From Hyphomonadaceae bacterium (GTDB taxonomy: Bacteria > Pseudomonadota > Alphaproteobacteria > Caulobacterales > Hyphomonadaceae), in assembly GCA_022844345.1 (NCBI GenBank), contig JALHLU010000002.1:289028-353027 (forward strand): 64,000 nucleotides of DNA, given 5' to 3'. The position numbers and the translations under genes were made by a program. The notes beneath the pieces were generated by a model, which had not been told where the DNA came from, did no database searches, and worked only from the letters and a program-made list of their open reading frames with translations. The first letter of the stretch is position 1; every line of letters begins with the position of its first letter. Below, one piece after another: positions 44,414 through 53,173 of this stretch.

Positions 44414-45634
44414 ATGCGTGAGGCGGTGATCGTTTCAACGGCCCGGACGGGTCTCGCGAAGTCAGTTCGCGGCGGGTTCAACATGACCCACGGCGCAGCC
44501 CTTGGCGGCCACGCCATCAAGCACGCGGTCGAGCGCGCCAAGCTGGACCCGAAGGACGTCGAGGACGTCTATCTCGGTTGCGCCAACCCTGAAGGCGCGA
44601 CCGGCGGCAACATCGCCCGCCAGGCCGCCCTCTGGGCCGATATGCCGGTCTCGGTGGCCGGCGGCACGATCAACCGCTTCTGCTCCTCGGGCCTCAACGC
44701 CATCGCGCTGGCCGCCCACCAGATCCACGACGGCGCCGACATCATGGTTGGCGGCGGCGTTGAATCGATCTCGCTGGTCCAGTTCGCCCCGCCGCGCCCG
44801 CTGGCCGCGGACGGCCGCAACCGCGCGCTTGACGAGAAGCTGCTCGCCAAGATTCCCGCGATCTACATGTCCATGATCGAGACGGCCGAAATCGTCGCCG
44901 AGCGTTATGGCGTGTCGCGCGAGAAGCAGGATGAGTACGCGCTGCAATCGCAACAGCGCACTGCCGCCGCGCAGGCCGCTGGCAAGTACAAGGACGAGAT
45001 CGTCCCGATGAAGACCAAGATGGCCGTCACCAACAAGGAGACGGGCGCCGTCACGATGGAAGACGCCGAAGTCACCCGCGACGATTGCAACCGTCCGCAG
45101 ACGACACTGGCTGACCTGCAGAAGCTCGCCCCCGTGTTCAAGGGCGGCCAGAAAATCCAGGAAGGCAAATACGTCACCGCCGGCAACGCCTCGCAGTTTT
45201 CGGACGGCGGTGCGGCTGTTGTGCTGATGGAAGCCAAGGAAGCCGCCAAGCGCGGCCTCGAACCGCTCGGTGCGTTCCGCGGCTTTGCGGTTGCCGGTTG
45301 CGAGCCGGACGAAATGGGCATCGGACCGATCTACGCCGTGCCGCGCCTGCTCAAGCGCCACGGCCTCACAGTCCAGGACATCGATCTCTGGGAACTGAAC
45401 GAAGCGTTCGCCTCGCAGTGCCTCTATGCGCGTGACTTCCTCGGCATCGATCCGGAGAAGTACAACGTCAACGGCGGCTCGATCTCGATCGGCCACCCCT
45501 ACGGCGTCACCGGCGCACGCTGCACCGGCCACCTGCTGCTCGAAGGCAAGCGCCGCAAGGCCAAGTATGGCGTCGTGACGATGTGCATCGGCGGCGGCCA
45601 AGGCGCAGCCGGCCTGTTCGAGATCTTCAACTAG
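44414..45634 (+). CDS. Acetyl-CoA acetyltransferase / 3-ketoacyl-CoA thiolase
   Basis: 406 residues. The nucleophile Cys90 is in NRFCSSGLNAIALAAHQI; GGVESISLVQFAPPRPL is in the loop domain; the C-terminal motifs are NVNGGSISIGHPYGVTGAR (His) and CIGGGQGAAGLFE (second Cys). It catalyses thiolysis in beta-oxidation, or the reverse condensation. Length and motifs fit the FadA/AtoB type. RBS GGAG nine bases upstream; a strong terminator follows. Confidence 0.95.
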   Translation: MREAVIVSTARTGLAKSVRGGFNMTHGAALGGHAIKHAVERAKLDPKDVEDVYLGCANPEGATGGNIARQAALWADMPVSVAGGTINRFCSSGLNAIALAAHQIHDGADIMVGGGVESISLVQFAPPRPLAADGRNRALDEKLLAKIPAIYMSMIETAEIVAERYGVSREKQDEYALQSQQRTAAAQAAGKYKDEIVPMKTKMAVTNKETGAVTMEDAEVTRDDCNRPQTTLADLQKLAPVFKGGQKIQEGKYVTAGNASQFSDGGAAVVLMEAKEAAKRGLEPLGAFRGFAVAGCEPDEMGIGPIYAVPRLLKRHGLTVQDIDLWELNEAFASQCLYARDFLGIDPEKYNVNGGSISIGHPYGVTGARCTGHLLLEGKRRKAKYGVVTMCIGGGQGAAGLFEIFN

Positions 45635-45658
45635 GTCTTGATGCGGTTTGAATTGAAG

Positions 45659-45686
45659 CGGCCCGGTGGAAACACCGGGCCGTTTT
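45659..45686 (+). terminator. Intrinsic terminator of the thiolase gene
   Basis: CGGCCCGGTG and CACCGGGCCG form a perfect 10-bp stem capped by the tetraloop GAAA, followed by TTTTG. Confidence 0.92.
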
Positions 45687-45738
45687 GTTGGGGCAGTTAC
45701 AACTGCATCAATGGCACAGCAGAATCTTAGATCGCGAT

Positions 45739-46104
45739 TCACTCCTGAACCAGTCTTAGCCCGAAATCACCCGCCTCCTCGTCGATGGCCCGCTGTATCT
45801 TGAATGCAGCCATAGGATACCGGGCCTTGATCTGGTGGGTCCACGCCGCTTCGTAGATGCTGAGAATGCGATGCGCGGATGGATCGCTAAAGCTCCAGTC
45901 GTCGCCCACTACCTCATCAATGAATTGTTCGATCAGTACGATGTTCATCCACGACTGCGCCTCGCGCGGTGAAGCGTGACTCGCGATCCTTTCGCGCAAG
46001 GCGGCCTCGCCTTTGCCCTTGGTGTCAACGAAGAGACGCCCATCGATCTCAACGAACTCCGCGACGAGATCATCGAGCAAGTAAGCCAGCCGATATAAGT
46101 CCAT
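45739..46104 (-). CDS. Hypothetical protein
   Basis: 121 residues from ATG 46104, helical and acidic (MDLYRLAYLLDDLVAEFVEI; HRILSIYEAAWTHQIKARYP). Its ATG overlaps the stop of the PIG-L gene by one base (TGATG), so they are coupled. I do not recognise it. Confidence 0.65.
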   Translation of the reverse strand: MDLYRLAYLLDDLVAEFVEIDGRLFVDTKGKGEAALRERIASHASPREAQSWMNIVLIEQFIDEVVGDDWSFSDPSAHRILSIYEAAWTHQIKARYPMAAFKIQRAIDEEAGDFGLRLVQE

Positions 46105-46958
46105 CACCGCGCCTCCGCATTCGCGCCCAAATCCACCACCCGATAGAACTCCTGATCCCACAGCAGATAGAGCAGCCAGTCGGGGAAGCCGTAGGCGGCT
46201 TGCACATAGTGTTCCTGCGAGGCGTGGATTTTCCAGCCGCGCAGTTTTGCGTCCGTGGCGCCGGGCATGGCGTGGGTTGCATCCGGCTGGTTGTCGGCGA
46301 CGGACTTGCCGGTTTCGCCGCCGAAGGTGCGCAGGCCGTTGGGCGGGGTGATCACATAGGCAATCCAGCGCGGCCCGGCATATCCTGCGCTGGCCTGCGC
46401 CCTCACCTGCTTGACTGCCGTTTCGGCCGCGAGCCCCATGCGCATGTGGTCCTTGTGGCCCGTCGCGCCGCTGGCTGGCCAGAAGGTGACGACCAGTTCG
46501 GGCTGCACCGCGACGACCTTAGCGGCGATGCGCGCGACAAGTTCTTCCATCGGCACGTCGGGCACGCCGCCATCGGGATAGTCCCACACTTCCTGGTCAT
46601 CGATACCGAGCGCGAAGCCGTTCTTCAGCGCCTCGGCCTTCCGGACGATGCCAAGGTCCTGCTGGCGCGCGACGACCGGGACTTGTTTGCCCGCCTCGCC
46701 CTTCGTACCAGTGACAAGCGCTGTGAACGCGCCGTCCCTCTCCTTCGCTATGGAAAAGAATCCCGTGACGAGCTGCTCATCGTCGGGATGGGCAAACACG
46801 CCGAGCACACGCTTGGCGCCGACATCGCCGACAACGGACGCGACCGACTTCGCTTCCGCCGCGGAGAAGTAAGAGCGCATGTAGAGGACAGAGCCCACAA
46901 GCACGATGGCGACAACGCCCAGCACAATACCTGCGATGATCGCGATGCGTTTCAGCAT
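46104..46958 (-). CDS. PIG-L family N-deacetylase, membrane-anchored
   Basis: 284 residues from ATG 46958. One membrane span at about 4-24 precedes the LmbE/PIG-L domain. The zinc motif AHPDDEQLVTGFF is near 60, and the third ligand lies in GHKDHMRMG near 165. It deacetylates N-acetylglucosamine-type substrates; here the domain should face the periplasm. Coupled to the small gene downstream. Confidence 0.88.
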   Translation of the reverse strand: MLKRIAIIAGIVLGVVAIVLVGSVLYMRSYFSAAEAKSVASVVGDVGAKRVLGVFAHPDDEQLVTGFFSIAKERDGAFTALVTGTKGEAGKQVPVVARQQDLGIVRKAEALKNGFALGIDDQEVWDYPDGGVPDVPMEELVARIAAKVVAVQPELVVTFWPASGATGHKDHMRMGLAAETAVKQVRAQASAGYAGPRWIAYVITPPNGLRTFGGETGKSVADNQPDATHAMPGATDAKLRGWKIHASQEHYVQAAYGFPDWLLYLLWDQEFYRVVDLGANAEAR

Positions 46959-47125
46959 GCCCTGTCCCTCGACCGCCATTCCACGGGAGACCCTATGGCG
47001 CTTCCTCGCTCAAGCGCCAGCACTGTCCTTGCGGAACGCGTTGCAGTTTCAAAGACCGCTCCCGCATGACCTGCCACGTATCCGCCAGAATCCGGTTCGA
47101 GCGTTGGGTCATTGGGAGACCAACC

Positions 47126-47731
47126 ATGCGCGGATTGCTGACTGCTTCTGTCCTTCTGGCCCTCACCGCGTGCGGCGAACCGCAAACCGTTCTGGCTGTG
47201 CAGACCGCTTCGGGTGCGCCAGCGCCGCCCACGGCATCGGCAGCGACCGAAGCAACGCTTGCCGTCGATGGATGGGAAACCAGCGTGGCCGCCTATGCCG
47301 GCATCGGCTCCACTGCGCCCGAATTTTCCGCCCTTCACCCAAACGGGGACATGTTCACACGCGAAGCCCTTCGCGGCCGCTGGACTATTGTCGGTTTCGA
47401 CGCCTTCGACACCTCAATGGAGGAGGAGAGGACTTTCCTCGCTGCACTGAACTCCGCCGTCGATCAGGACCCCGATCTCACCTTCCTGCAGGTCTTCCGC
47501 ATGCCGCCAGGCGTGACCGCGCCGCGCGTCACGAAGTGGCCGTCTGTCGCCGACGACGGGAAAGCCGCCACGGCATTTGGCGTTGCAGCAACACCTGCCT
47601 ACCTCCTCATCGGGCCGGACCTCACAATCGAGGCCTATCGCGGCGCGCTGTCGGCGACGCCAGAGGACGGCATCAAGCCAGTGATCTGGGGCGTCTCGGA
47701 AATCCGCAAGCAGGTTGCCGCGCCCGGCTGA
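47126..47731 (+). CDS. Thioredoxin-fold lipoprotein without CxxC
   Basis: 201 residues from ATG 47126. Lipoprotein signal LLTASVLLALTACGEP (Cys16); Ala/Thr-rich linker; thioredoxin-like domain with APEFSALHPNGDMFTREALR, WTIVGFDAFDTSMEEERTFL and the cis-Pro VAATPAYLLIGPD. The redox CxxC position is DAFDTS, so no disulfide chemistry is expected. It may be an SCO1/AhpC-like binding protein. Confidence 0.78.
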   Translation: MRGLLTASVLLALTACGEPQTVLAVQTASGAPAPPTASAATEATLAVDGWETSVAAYAGIGSTAPEFSALHPNGDMFTREALRGRWTIVGFDAFDTSMEEERTFLAALNSAVDQDPDLTFLQVFRMPPGVTAPRVTKWPSVADDGKAATAFGVAATPAYLLIGPDLTIEAYRGALSATPEDGIKPVIWGVSEIRKQVAAPG

Positions 47732-47735
47732 TCGT

Positions 47736-48362
47736 TCAGCGGCCGAGCGCGTAGGGTCCGCCCTTGTCGATGGCGCGCGCCCATGCGGGCCGCGCGTGCA
47801 TGCGATCAAGCCACGCATTGAAGGCGGGATAGGCGGGCAGCGATTGCTGCGCCCGCGCCACCTCGGCGACAAAGCTCATTTGCACGTCTGCGCCGGTGAG
47901 GTCGTCGCCGACAAAGAACTGACGCTCTTTGAGGTGGCCCTCGATGAAACCCAGATGGTTGGCGATCTCGCTCTGGATCCTCGGATGCAGCGGCGCACCA
48001 GCCTCCTTCAGGCGGCCGACATACATGTGCAGCATCAATGGCAGCATGGCCGAGCCCTCGCCATAGTGCAGCCATTGCACATAGGTGTCGTAATCAGCCG
48101 TCTGCGGATCGGGGTGCATCCGCCCGCCGCCATGGCGCCGAATGACGTAGTCGATGATGGCGCCGGTCTCGATGATGGTGTTGGCGCCATCGGTGATCAC
48201 GGGACTCTTGCCCAGCGCATGCACGGCCTTGAGTTCAGGCGGCGCAAGCCGTGTCTGCGGATCTCGCTGGTAGATTTTCAGGTCATACGGAACCCCAAGC
48301 TCCTCAAGCAACCAGATCACGCGTTGCGAGCGTGACTCATTGAGGTGGTGAACGGTGAGCAT
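47736..48362 (-). CDS. Glutathione S-transferase family protein
   Basis: 208 residues. N-terminal thioredoxin fold MLTVHHLNESRSQRVIWLLE, with HALGKSPVITDGANTIIETG giving the cis-Pro and ET glutathione contacts; C-terminal helices follow, with FFVGDDLTGADVQMSFV. The LNESRSQRVIWLLEEL pattern fits the bacterial GST group that handles small electrophiles. Confidence 0.92.
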   Translation of the reverse strand: MLTVHHLNESRSQRVIWLLEELGVPYDLKIYQRDPQTRLAPPELKAVHALGKSPVITDGANTIIETGAIIDYVIRRHGGGRMHPDPQTADYDTYVQWLHYGEGSAMLPLMLHMYVGRLKEAGAPLHPRIQSEIANHLGFIEGHLKERQFFVGDDLTGADVQMSFVAEVARAQQSLPAYPAFNAWLDRMHARPAWARAIDKGGPYALGR

Positions 48363-48917
48363 GGCGTTTCCCTGGTTCCTGCAGTTTTCCTGCCTGCATG
48401 TGATCAGGCATTCGCCCGCTCAGCAACGCCCAGCGTGAATGCAAGGAGCCCCGCCACCGGTTTGACCTGGGGACGAGGCTCCTTCGGCATACGCCGCGCC
48501 ACTCAAGAGAATGGCTTTTCAAGATGCGGTCACTGAAGACCGTCTTTTCAGTTCCTGATTTTGATTAGCTGACGACCCGATGCGCCCTGGCCAGGTGCGC
48601 GCACGATCAGGCCGGGGCTCCGCCGTTTCCGGTGAGCCCGGGTTGCTAAGCAGGTGGTGCCTCCATATGCCTTCTCCGTGTTGGTTTCACGTTTGTACGC
48701 TCGTCCAGCGCTGCGACCGGTCCGTCACGACCTGCATCCGATGGACCGATGGTGCATCGACGATGAGGCCGGAACGCGGGAGCTGCTCGGGCTCGCGGAC
48801 AATCAAAACGTATGCCTGCGCACTCCCGGGTCAACGCCTTACGGCTGCTGGCGCGATCACATTGTGCGACAGCCCGCTGATGCGCCGCAGCACTTGCGCG
48901 CGCAGCAGTGTGCGCCT
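48363..48917. other. Intergenic region, about 555 bp, no supported gene
   Basis: Several short open frames cross this stretch, but none has a conserved-looking protein, a good ribosome-binding site or compatible codon use. It may hold a divergent promoter for the GST on the minus strand. A clear operator follows at its right edge. Confidence 0.5.
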
Positions 48918-48937
48918 ATGTGAGCGTTCGCTCACAT
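48918..48937. promoter_or_regulatory. Perfect dyad operator upstream of the aldo/keto reductase
   Basis: ATGTGAGCG-TT-CGCTCACAT has 9-bp perfect inverted arms around two bases. It lies 22 bp before the aldo/keto reductase ATG. The GTGAGCG half-site layout is typical of TetR-family operators. No TetR gene is in the window. Confidence 0.7.
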
Positions 48938-48959
48938 CCTTGCTCCAGCGAGTTCACCC

Positions 48960-49943
48960 ATGATCAAACGCACCATAGGCAAAAGCCACCCGCTCAACGC
49001 CATCGGCCTTGGCTGCATGGGCATGGCGGCGTTTTACGGACAGCCTCTGGAAGAGGCGGACGCTGTGAACCTGCTGCACGCCGCCGTCGATCTCGGCGTC
49101 GATCACTTCGACACCGCCGAAATGTACGGCATGGGAGTCAACGAACGCCAGCTCGGCGCAGCTTTCCACGACCGGCGCGACAAGGTCTTCATCGCCACCA
49201 AGTTCGGCCCGAAATACAATCTGCAAACGGGCGAGCGCCGCGTCGACGGTTCGCCGGAAAACGCGAAGCGCGCCCTCGAACAATCGCTCAGCTTCCTGAA
49301 GACCGATCATATTGACCTCTGGTATCTCCATCGCCGCGACTTCTCCCGGCCCATCGAGGAAACTGTCGGCGCGATGGCCGAAGCGGTGAAGGAAGGAAAG
49401 GTCCGCAATATCGGTCTTTCCGAAGTCACGGCTGAAACACTGCGGGCGGCGCACGAGGTGCACCCAATCGCTGCGCTGCAGTCGGAATTCTCAATCTTCA
49501 CGCGGTTTGTTGAAACCGACGGCATACTTGACGCCTGCAGGGATCTTGGAACCACGCTGGTCGCCTACTCGCCGCTGGGGCGTGGAATGCTGGCGGGCTG
49601 GTCCAAGGACTGGAAGGCAGAGGGCTTCGATTTCCGCGCCGTGATGGCCCCGCGCTTTTCCGGAGACGCGCTGGAGAACAATCTGGAGCTGGTCGAGGAG
49701 ATCGCAAGCGTCGCCGCCGATCTCGACGCCACGGCGGGGCAAGTCGCCCTCGCCTGGGTCCTCCAGCGCGCGGACAACATCGTCGCCATCCCCGGCACGA
49801 CCAAGCTCGCCAACCTGAAGCAGAACCTCGGCGCGGCTGACGTGAAGCTGACGCCCGCTGCTCTCTCGCGGCTCGACGCCCTGGCGGCCAAGGTCAAGGG
49901 CGAGCGCTATGACGAGGCCGGGCTCAAGGGTGTGAACGGATAG
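48960..49943 (+). CDS. Aldo/keto reductase
   Basis: 327 residues. Tetrad residues: Asp51 and Tyr56 in FDTAEMYG, Lys81 in FIATKFG, and His in LWYLHRRD near 122. YSPLGRGMLAGW and the C-terminal IPGTTKLANLKQNLGA (NADPH binding) match the AKR family AKR11/YajO-like group. Substrate unknown; probable carbonyl detoxification. An operator sits immediately upstream. Confidence 0.93.
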   Translation: MIKRTIGKSHPLNAIGLGCMGMAAFYGQPLEEADAVNLLHAAVDLGVDHFDTAEMYGMGVNERQLGAAFHDRRDKVFIATKFGPKYNLQTGERRVDGSPENAKRALEQSLSFLKTDHIDLWYLHRRDFSRPIEETVGAMAEAVKEGKVRNIGLSEVTAETLRAAHEVHPIAALQSEFSIFTRFVETDGILDACRDLGTTLVAYSPLGRGMLAGWSKDWKAEGFDFRAVMAPRFSGDALENNLELVEEIASVAADLDATAGQVALAWVLQRADNIVAIPGTTKLANLKQNLGAADVKLTPAALSRLDALAAKVKGERYDEAGLKGVNG

Positions 49944-50014
49944 CAATGCGAACCAATCGGGAGATTATCGCCGGACCGCGAAAGGTCAGCCATGAGCCGT
50001 GATGCCCCGGGGGG

Positions 50015-50314
50015 CTAAGTATCGGAAGCCGCCGGCTCTGCGTCGCCCGCACGACCGCGCAGCGCTGGCTTGTCCCCGCCCGTCACGGCCGCAACGCAGG
50101 CGGCAAACTCTTTCTGCAGCAGAGCCTTTTTGTCCTCAGGCATGCCGCGTGGCGCTTGAGCCGAATATCCGGTCAGCTCAGCGCAGGCGCGCTCCGCCTC
50201 GACCTGCTCGGCCGTGATCTCCCGCGCACTGCCAGTTGCAGCCGAGCCCGGCCGGGCGACGTCGTCGCAGGCTGCCAGCGGCAGCAACAGTGCGAGGGTC
50301 ATCACAGCGCGCAC
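50015..50314 (-). CDS. Small hypothetical lipoprotein
   Basis: 99 residues from GTG 50314, chosen because AGGAG is seven bases upstream; a TTG at 50320 is too close to it. Lipoprotein signal LALLLPLAACDD; the rest is helical with two cysteines (ACAEL, ACVAAV) that may form a disulfide. Unknown role. Confidence 0.65.
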   Translation of the reverse strand: MRAVMTLALLLPLAACDDVARPGSAATGSAREITAEQVEAERACAELTGYSAQAPRGMPEDKKALLQKEFAACVAAVTGGDKPALRGRAGDAEPAASDT

Positions 50315-50441
50315 GAGCAAGCTCCTGGATGCGTAGCAGTTGCAGCAGCTAACGCCGCAGTCGTCAATTGAACGTCAATGCCGCGGAGCGGGACAGCTCA
50401 AGGGGCTTGATTGCAAATGCAACAAAGACCACATTGATCGT

Positions 50442-51221
50442 ATGCTGCCCGCCATCTTTGTCTCTCACGGATCACCGATGCTCGCCCTCGAGGACGCGCC
50501 CGCGCGCGATTTCCTCAAGGCGCTGCCGGGTCTCTTGTCTGAGCGGCCCAAGGCTATCCTGGTCGTGTCCGCGCACTGGGAGCGCCTGCGACCGGCGCTG
50601 AACGCGCCCGAGCGGAACGAGACCATCCACGATTTCGGCGGCTTCCCGCCTGCCCTGTATCAGCTGGCCTATCCTGCCCCGCCCTCGGCTAGCCTCGCCC
50701 GGCGCGCCGCTAACCTACTCGCCGCCGCCGGCCTGCCGGCAGACATCGACACCCGCCGCGGTCTCGATCATGGCGCGTGGGTCCCCCTGCTGGTCTCGTG
50801 GCCAGAGGCCGATATCCCCGTCGTCCAGCTGTCAGTACAGACCCGGCTTGGCCCGCAGCATCACATCCGCCTCGGCGAAGCACTGAAGCCGCTGCGTGAG
50901 GAAGGGGTGCTGATCCTCGGCTCGGGCAGCTTCACGCATGACCTATCGAGCTTTCGCAGTTCGGGCGGCCGCATCGATGCGCCCGAGCAGGACTGGGTCC
51001 ACGCCTTTGCGGAATGGATGGTTACCGCGCTGAAGGCGGGCCGGATCGACGATCTGGTCCACTATCGCACCCGCGCGCCGGAAGCTGCGCACAATCATCC
51101 GACCGAGGAGCACCTGCTGCCGCTCTATGTCGCGCTGGGAGCGGGGCCGGAGCGCATCCGGCAGCTGCATCAGTCCACCACGTACGGAATCCTGAGGATG
51201 GATGCGTTCGCATTCGGGTGA
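50442..51221 (+). CDS. DODA-type extradiol aromatic ring-opening dioxygenase
   Basis: 259 residues from ATG 50442. LigB/DODA motifs: IFVSHGSPMLALEDAPARDF (His9), IHDFGGFPPALYQLAYPAPP, RGLDHGAWVPLL, LILGSGSFTHDLSSF and PTEEHLLPLYVALGAG. The non-haem iron or zinc-binding fold cleaves catechol-type rings; bacterial members such as YgiD act on DOPA. The substrate here is not evident. Confidence 0.92.
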   Translation: MLPAIFVSHGSPMLALEDAPARDFLKALPGLLSERPKAILVVSAHWERLRPALNAPERNETIHDFGGFPPALYQLAYPAPPSASLARRAANLLAAAGLPADIDTRRGLDHGAWVPLLVSWPEADIPVVQLSVQTRLGPQHHIRLGEALKPLREEGVLILGSGSFTHDLSSFRSSGGRIDAPEQDWVHAFAEWMVTALKAGRIDDLVHYRTRAPEAAHNHPTEEHLLPLYVALGAGPERIRQLHQSTTYGILRMDAFAFG

Positions 51222-51314
51222 AGGCTGCGCCTACGCCCTGTTTCTGGCCGCCCATTTGCGCTAACTGGTGCCAAAGGGCCAAAAAGGCCCAAGAGGAAGC
51301 ATCAGGCAGGCAAC

Positions 51315-52163
51315 ATGACCACAATCGCCCAAACCAATCCCCTCGGCATCCTTCGCCGCGCCGCAGCAGCCGCGCTGGCGGCCGGCATGGCCCTGTTCGC
51401 ATCAGCTTGCGGAACCATGAACATGGGAGAGATCGTGGCCCCCACGCCGCCGGCTATCGGGCTCTACGAGTTGCGCATCTACACGCCAGCGCCCGGCAAG
51501 GCCGAGGCGCTTGATGCGCGCTTCCGCAATCACACGATCGGCCTGTTCGAGAAGCACGGCATGACGCCGGTCGGCTTCTGGCATGTCGCAACGCCGGCAG
51601 GCGCGGCCAAGGATGAGCGCCTGTTCTACCTGATGGGCTACAAGGACCGTGCGGCGCGCGATGCGTCGTGGGCGGCCTTCGCGCAGGACCCGGAATGGCG
51701 GCAGGTCTACGCCGACAGCCAGAAGGATGGATCGCTGACGGCGCAGGGCGGCATCGAGAACATCTTCCTCAATCCGACGGACTACTCACCGAAGCTGAAC
51801 CTCACCGCATCGGCCACGCCCCGCTACTGGGAGCTGCGCACCTACACCGCGAACCCCGGCAAGCTCGAGAACGTCCACAACCGCTTCCGCAATCACACGA
51901 TGGGCATCTTCTCGCGCCTGGGCATGACCAACTTCCTCTACTTCCGCCCCGTCGCTGACCAGCCCGCGCAGACGGACAAGATGGTCTACATCATGGCTTA
52001 TCCCACCTCGGCTGCGCGCACGACGATGTGGCAGGCCTTCTCGAAGGACGAGGAGTGGGTGAAAGTCCGCACCGAGAGCGAGGCGGCCGGCCCGTTGCTC
52101 AAGACGCCAGGCGGCGTCGTCTCAGTCCAGCTCACGCCGGCCGACTACTCGCCAATCAAATAG
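51315..52163 (+). CDS. NIPSNAP-family lipoprotein with two domains
   Basis: 282 residues. Lipoprotein signal with lipobox near ALFASAC (Cys32). Two NIPSNAP repeats follow: YELRIYTPAPGKAEALDARF then RNHTIGLFEKHGMTPVGFW, and WELRTYTANPGKLENVHNRF then RNHTMGIFSRLGMTNFLYF. These ferredoxin-like dimeric barrels are usually cytosolic, so an exported, lipid-anchored tandem form is unusual. A terminator follows. Confidence 0.88.
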   Translation: MTTIAQTNPLGILRRAAAAALAAGMALFASACGTMNMGEIVAPTPPAIGLYELRIYTPAPGKAEALDARFRNHTIGLFEKHGMTPVGFWHVATPAGAAKDERLFYLMGYKDRAARDASWAAFAQDPEWRQVYADSQKDGSLTAQGGIENIFLNPTDYSPKLNLTASATPRYWELRTYTANPGKLENVHNRFRNHTMGIFSRLGMTNFLYFRPVADQPAQTDKMVYIMAYPTSAARTTMWQAFSKDEEWVKVRTESEAAGPLLKTPGGVVSVQLTPADYSPIK

Positions 52164-52190
52164 AGCTGTCCGTACTGTCGATTTTCGATG

Positions 52191-52219
52191 CGCTCCCGGT
52201 CCCGTCCGGGAGCGTTTTC
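52191..52219 (+). terminator. Intrinsic terminator of the NIPSNAP gene
   Basis: CGCTCCCGG and CCGGGAGCG pair perfectly across a six-base loop and are followed by TTTTCG. Confidence 0.85.
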
Positions 52220-52238
52220 GTTTGCCCTGCCTCAAGAA

Positions 52239-52311
52239 CGTAAACCCCATTGGGAATACCCATATTTCCAACAACGATGGGAATGCCGCCTATTCCTAAT
52301 GACTGTTTACG
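52239..52311. promoter_or_regulatory. Large compound dyad upstream of pirin
   Basis: Outer arms CGTAAAC/GTTTACG (perfect) and ATTGGGAATA/TATTCCTAAT (one mismatch) form a 73-bp inverted structure. Inside, CCCAT/ATGGG form a further pair. It lies about 80 bp before the pirin gene and could be a compound operator or a 5' transcript structure. The T content is unlike its GC-rich surroundings. Confidence 0.45.
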
Positions 52312-52339
52312 CGCCCGCCGGTCTTGCCCGTTGCTTTTT

Positions 52340-52353
52340 GTTGCATATGCAAC
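52340..52353. promoter_or_regulatory. Perfect 14-bp palindrome upstream of pirin
   Basis: GTTGCATATGCAAC reads identically on both strands and lies 40 bp before the pirin ATG, where a repressor would block transcription. TTGC-n-GCAA half-sites are frequent for MarR-type regulators; the regulator is unknown. Confidence 0.55.
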
Positions 52354-52392
52354 TACATGACATCCAACGACGATCAACAAATGGAGTTCGCA

Positions 52393-53091
52393 ATGATCGA
52401 AGTCCGCCCATTCGCCTCCCTCGGCGGGGCCAACCATGGCTGGCTTGACGCCCGCCACCACTTTTCGTTCGCGGAATACTACGACCCCAAACGCATGAGC
52501 TGGGGCCGCCTGCGCGTGTGGAATGACGACCAGATCGCCCCCAGGTCCGGCTTCCCGCCGCACCCGCACCGCGACATGGAAATCATCACCTACGTCCGCA
52601 CCGGGGCGATCACCCATCAGGACTCGCTGGGCAACAAGGGCCGCACAGCGGCTGGCGATGTGCAGGTCATGTCCGCCGGCACAGGCGTTCGGCATGCCGA
52701 GTACAATCTCGAAGACGAGGACACGACCATCTTCCAGATCTGGATCGAGCCTGATCGTCATGGTCAGGCACCCAGCTGGGGGGCGCGCCAGTTCCCGAAG
52801 GCGGATCGTTCGGGCCAGTGGTCCGTCCTTGCCTCTGGCAAGGGCGATGACGGCGCTCTGAAGATCCAGGCTGACGCCCGCGTGGCCGGCGTGACGCTGG
52901 ATGCGGGACAGGAGATCGCCTGGGAGACCGAGCCTCACCGCCATGTCTATATGGTGGCGGCTACGGGCGTCATCGAGGTCGAAGGGCAAGCTGCAAGCGC
53001 CCGCGATGGCGTTGCGGTGACCGGCACGTCTCGTATCGTCTTCCGCGCGATCGAAGGCCCTGCCGAGATTGTGCTCACCGACACGCTTTGA
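52393..53091 (+). CDS. Pirin-family bicupin
   Basis: 232 residues from ATG 52393 (GGAG six bases upstream). Metal ligands of the N-terminal cupin are visible: PPHPHRDMEIITYV (His57, His59) and GTGVRHAEYN (His101, Glu103). The C-terminal cupin has VTLDAGQEIAWETEPHRHVY. The YhhW/quercetinase type is most likely. Function in this organism is unknown; pirins respond to redox or stress. Confidence 0.93.
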   Translation: MIEVRPFASLGGANHGWLDARHHFSFAEYYDPKRMSWGRLRVWNDDQIAPRSGFPPHPHRDMEIITYVRTGAITHQDSLGNKGRTAAGDVQVMSAGTGVRHAEYNLEDEDTTIFQIWIEPDRHGQAPSWGARQFPKADRSGQWSVLASGKGDDGALKIQADARVAGVTLDAGQEIAWETEPHRHVYMVAATGVIEVEGQAASARDGVAVTGTSRIVFRAIEGPAEIVLTDTL

Positions 53092-53173
53092 TCTGCTGGT
53101 TAACCCGTCTTCATTCCCTTTCGGCTTGTGTGTGGGTTAGCTTGACCCGCCTGCAGGTCGAAGGGGAATCGCC

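Noticed and set aside
44462-45742. 426-residue minus-strand open frame
   Set aside because: It lies entirely antisense to the thiolase, which has all catalytic motifs on the plus strand.
48580-48963. 127-residue frame in the large intergenic region
   Set aside because: It is Cys/Arg/Ser-rich without motifs or a good ribosome-binding site, and it crosses the operator and the start of the aldo/keto reductase.
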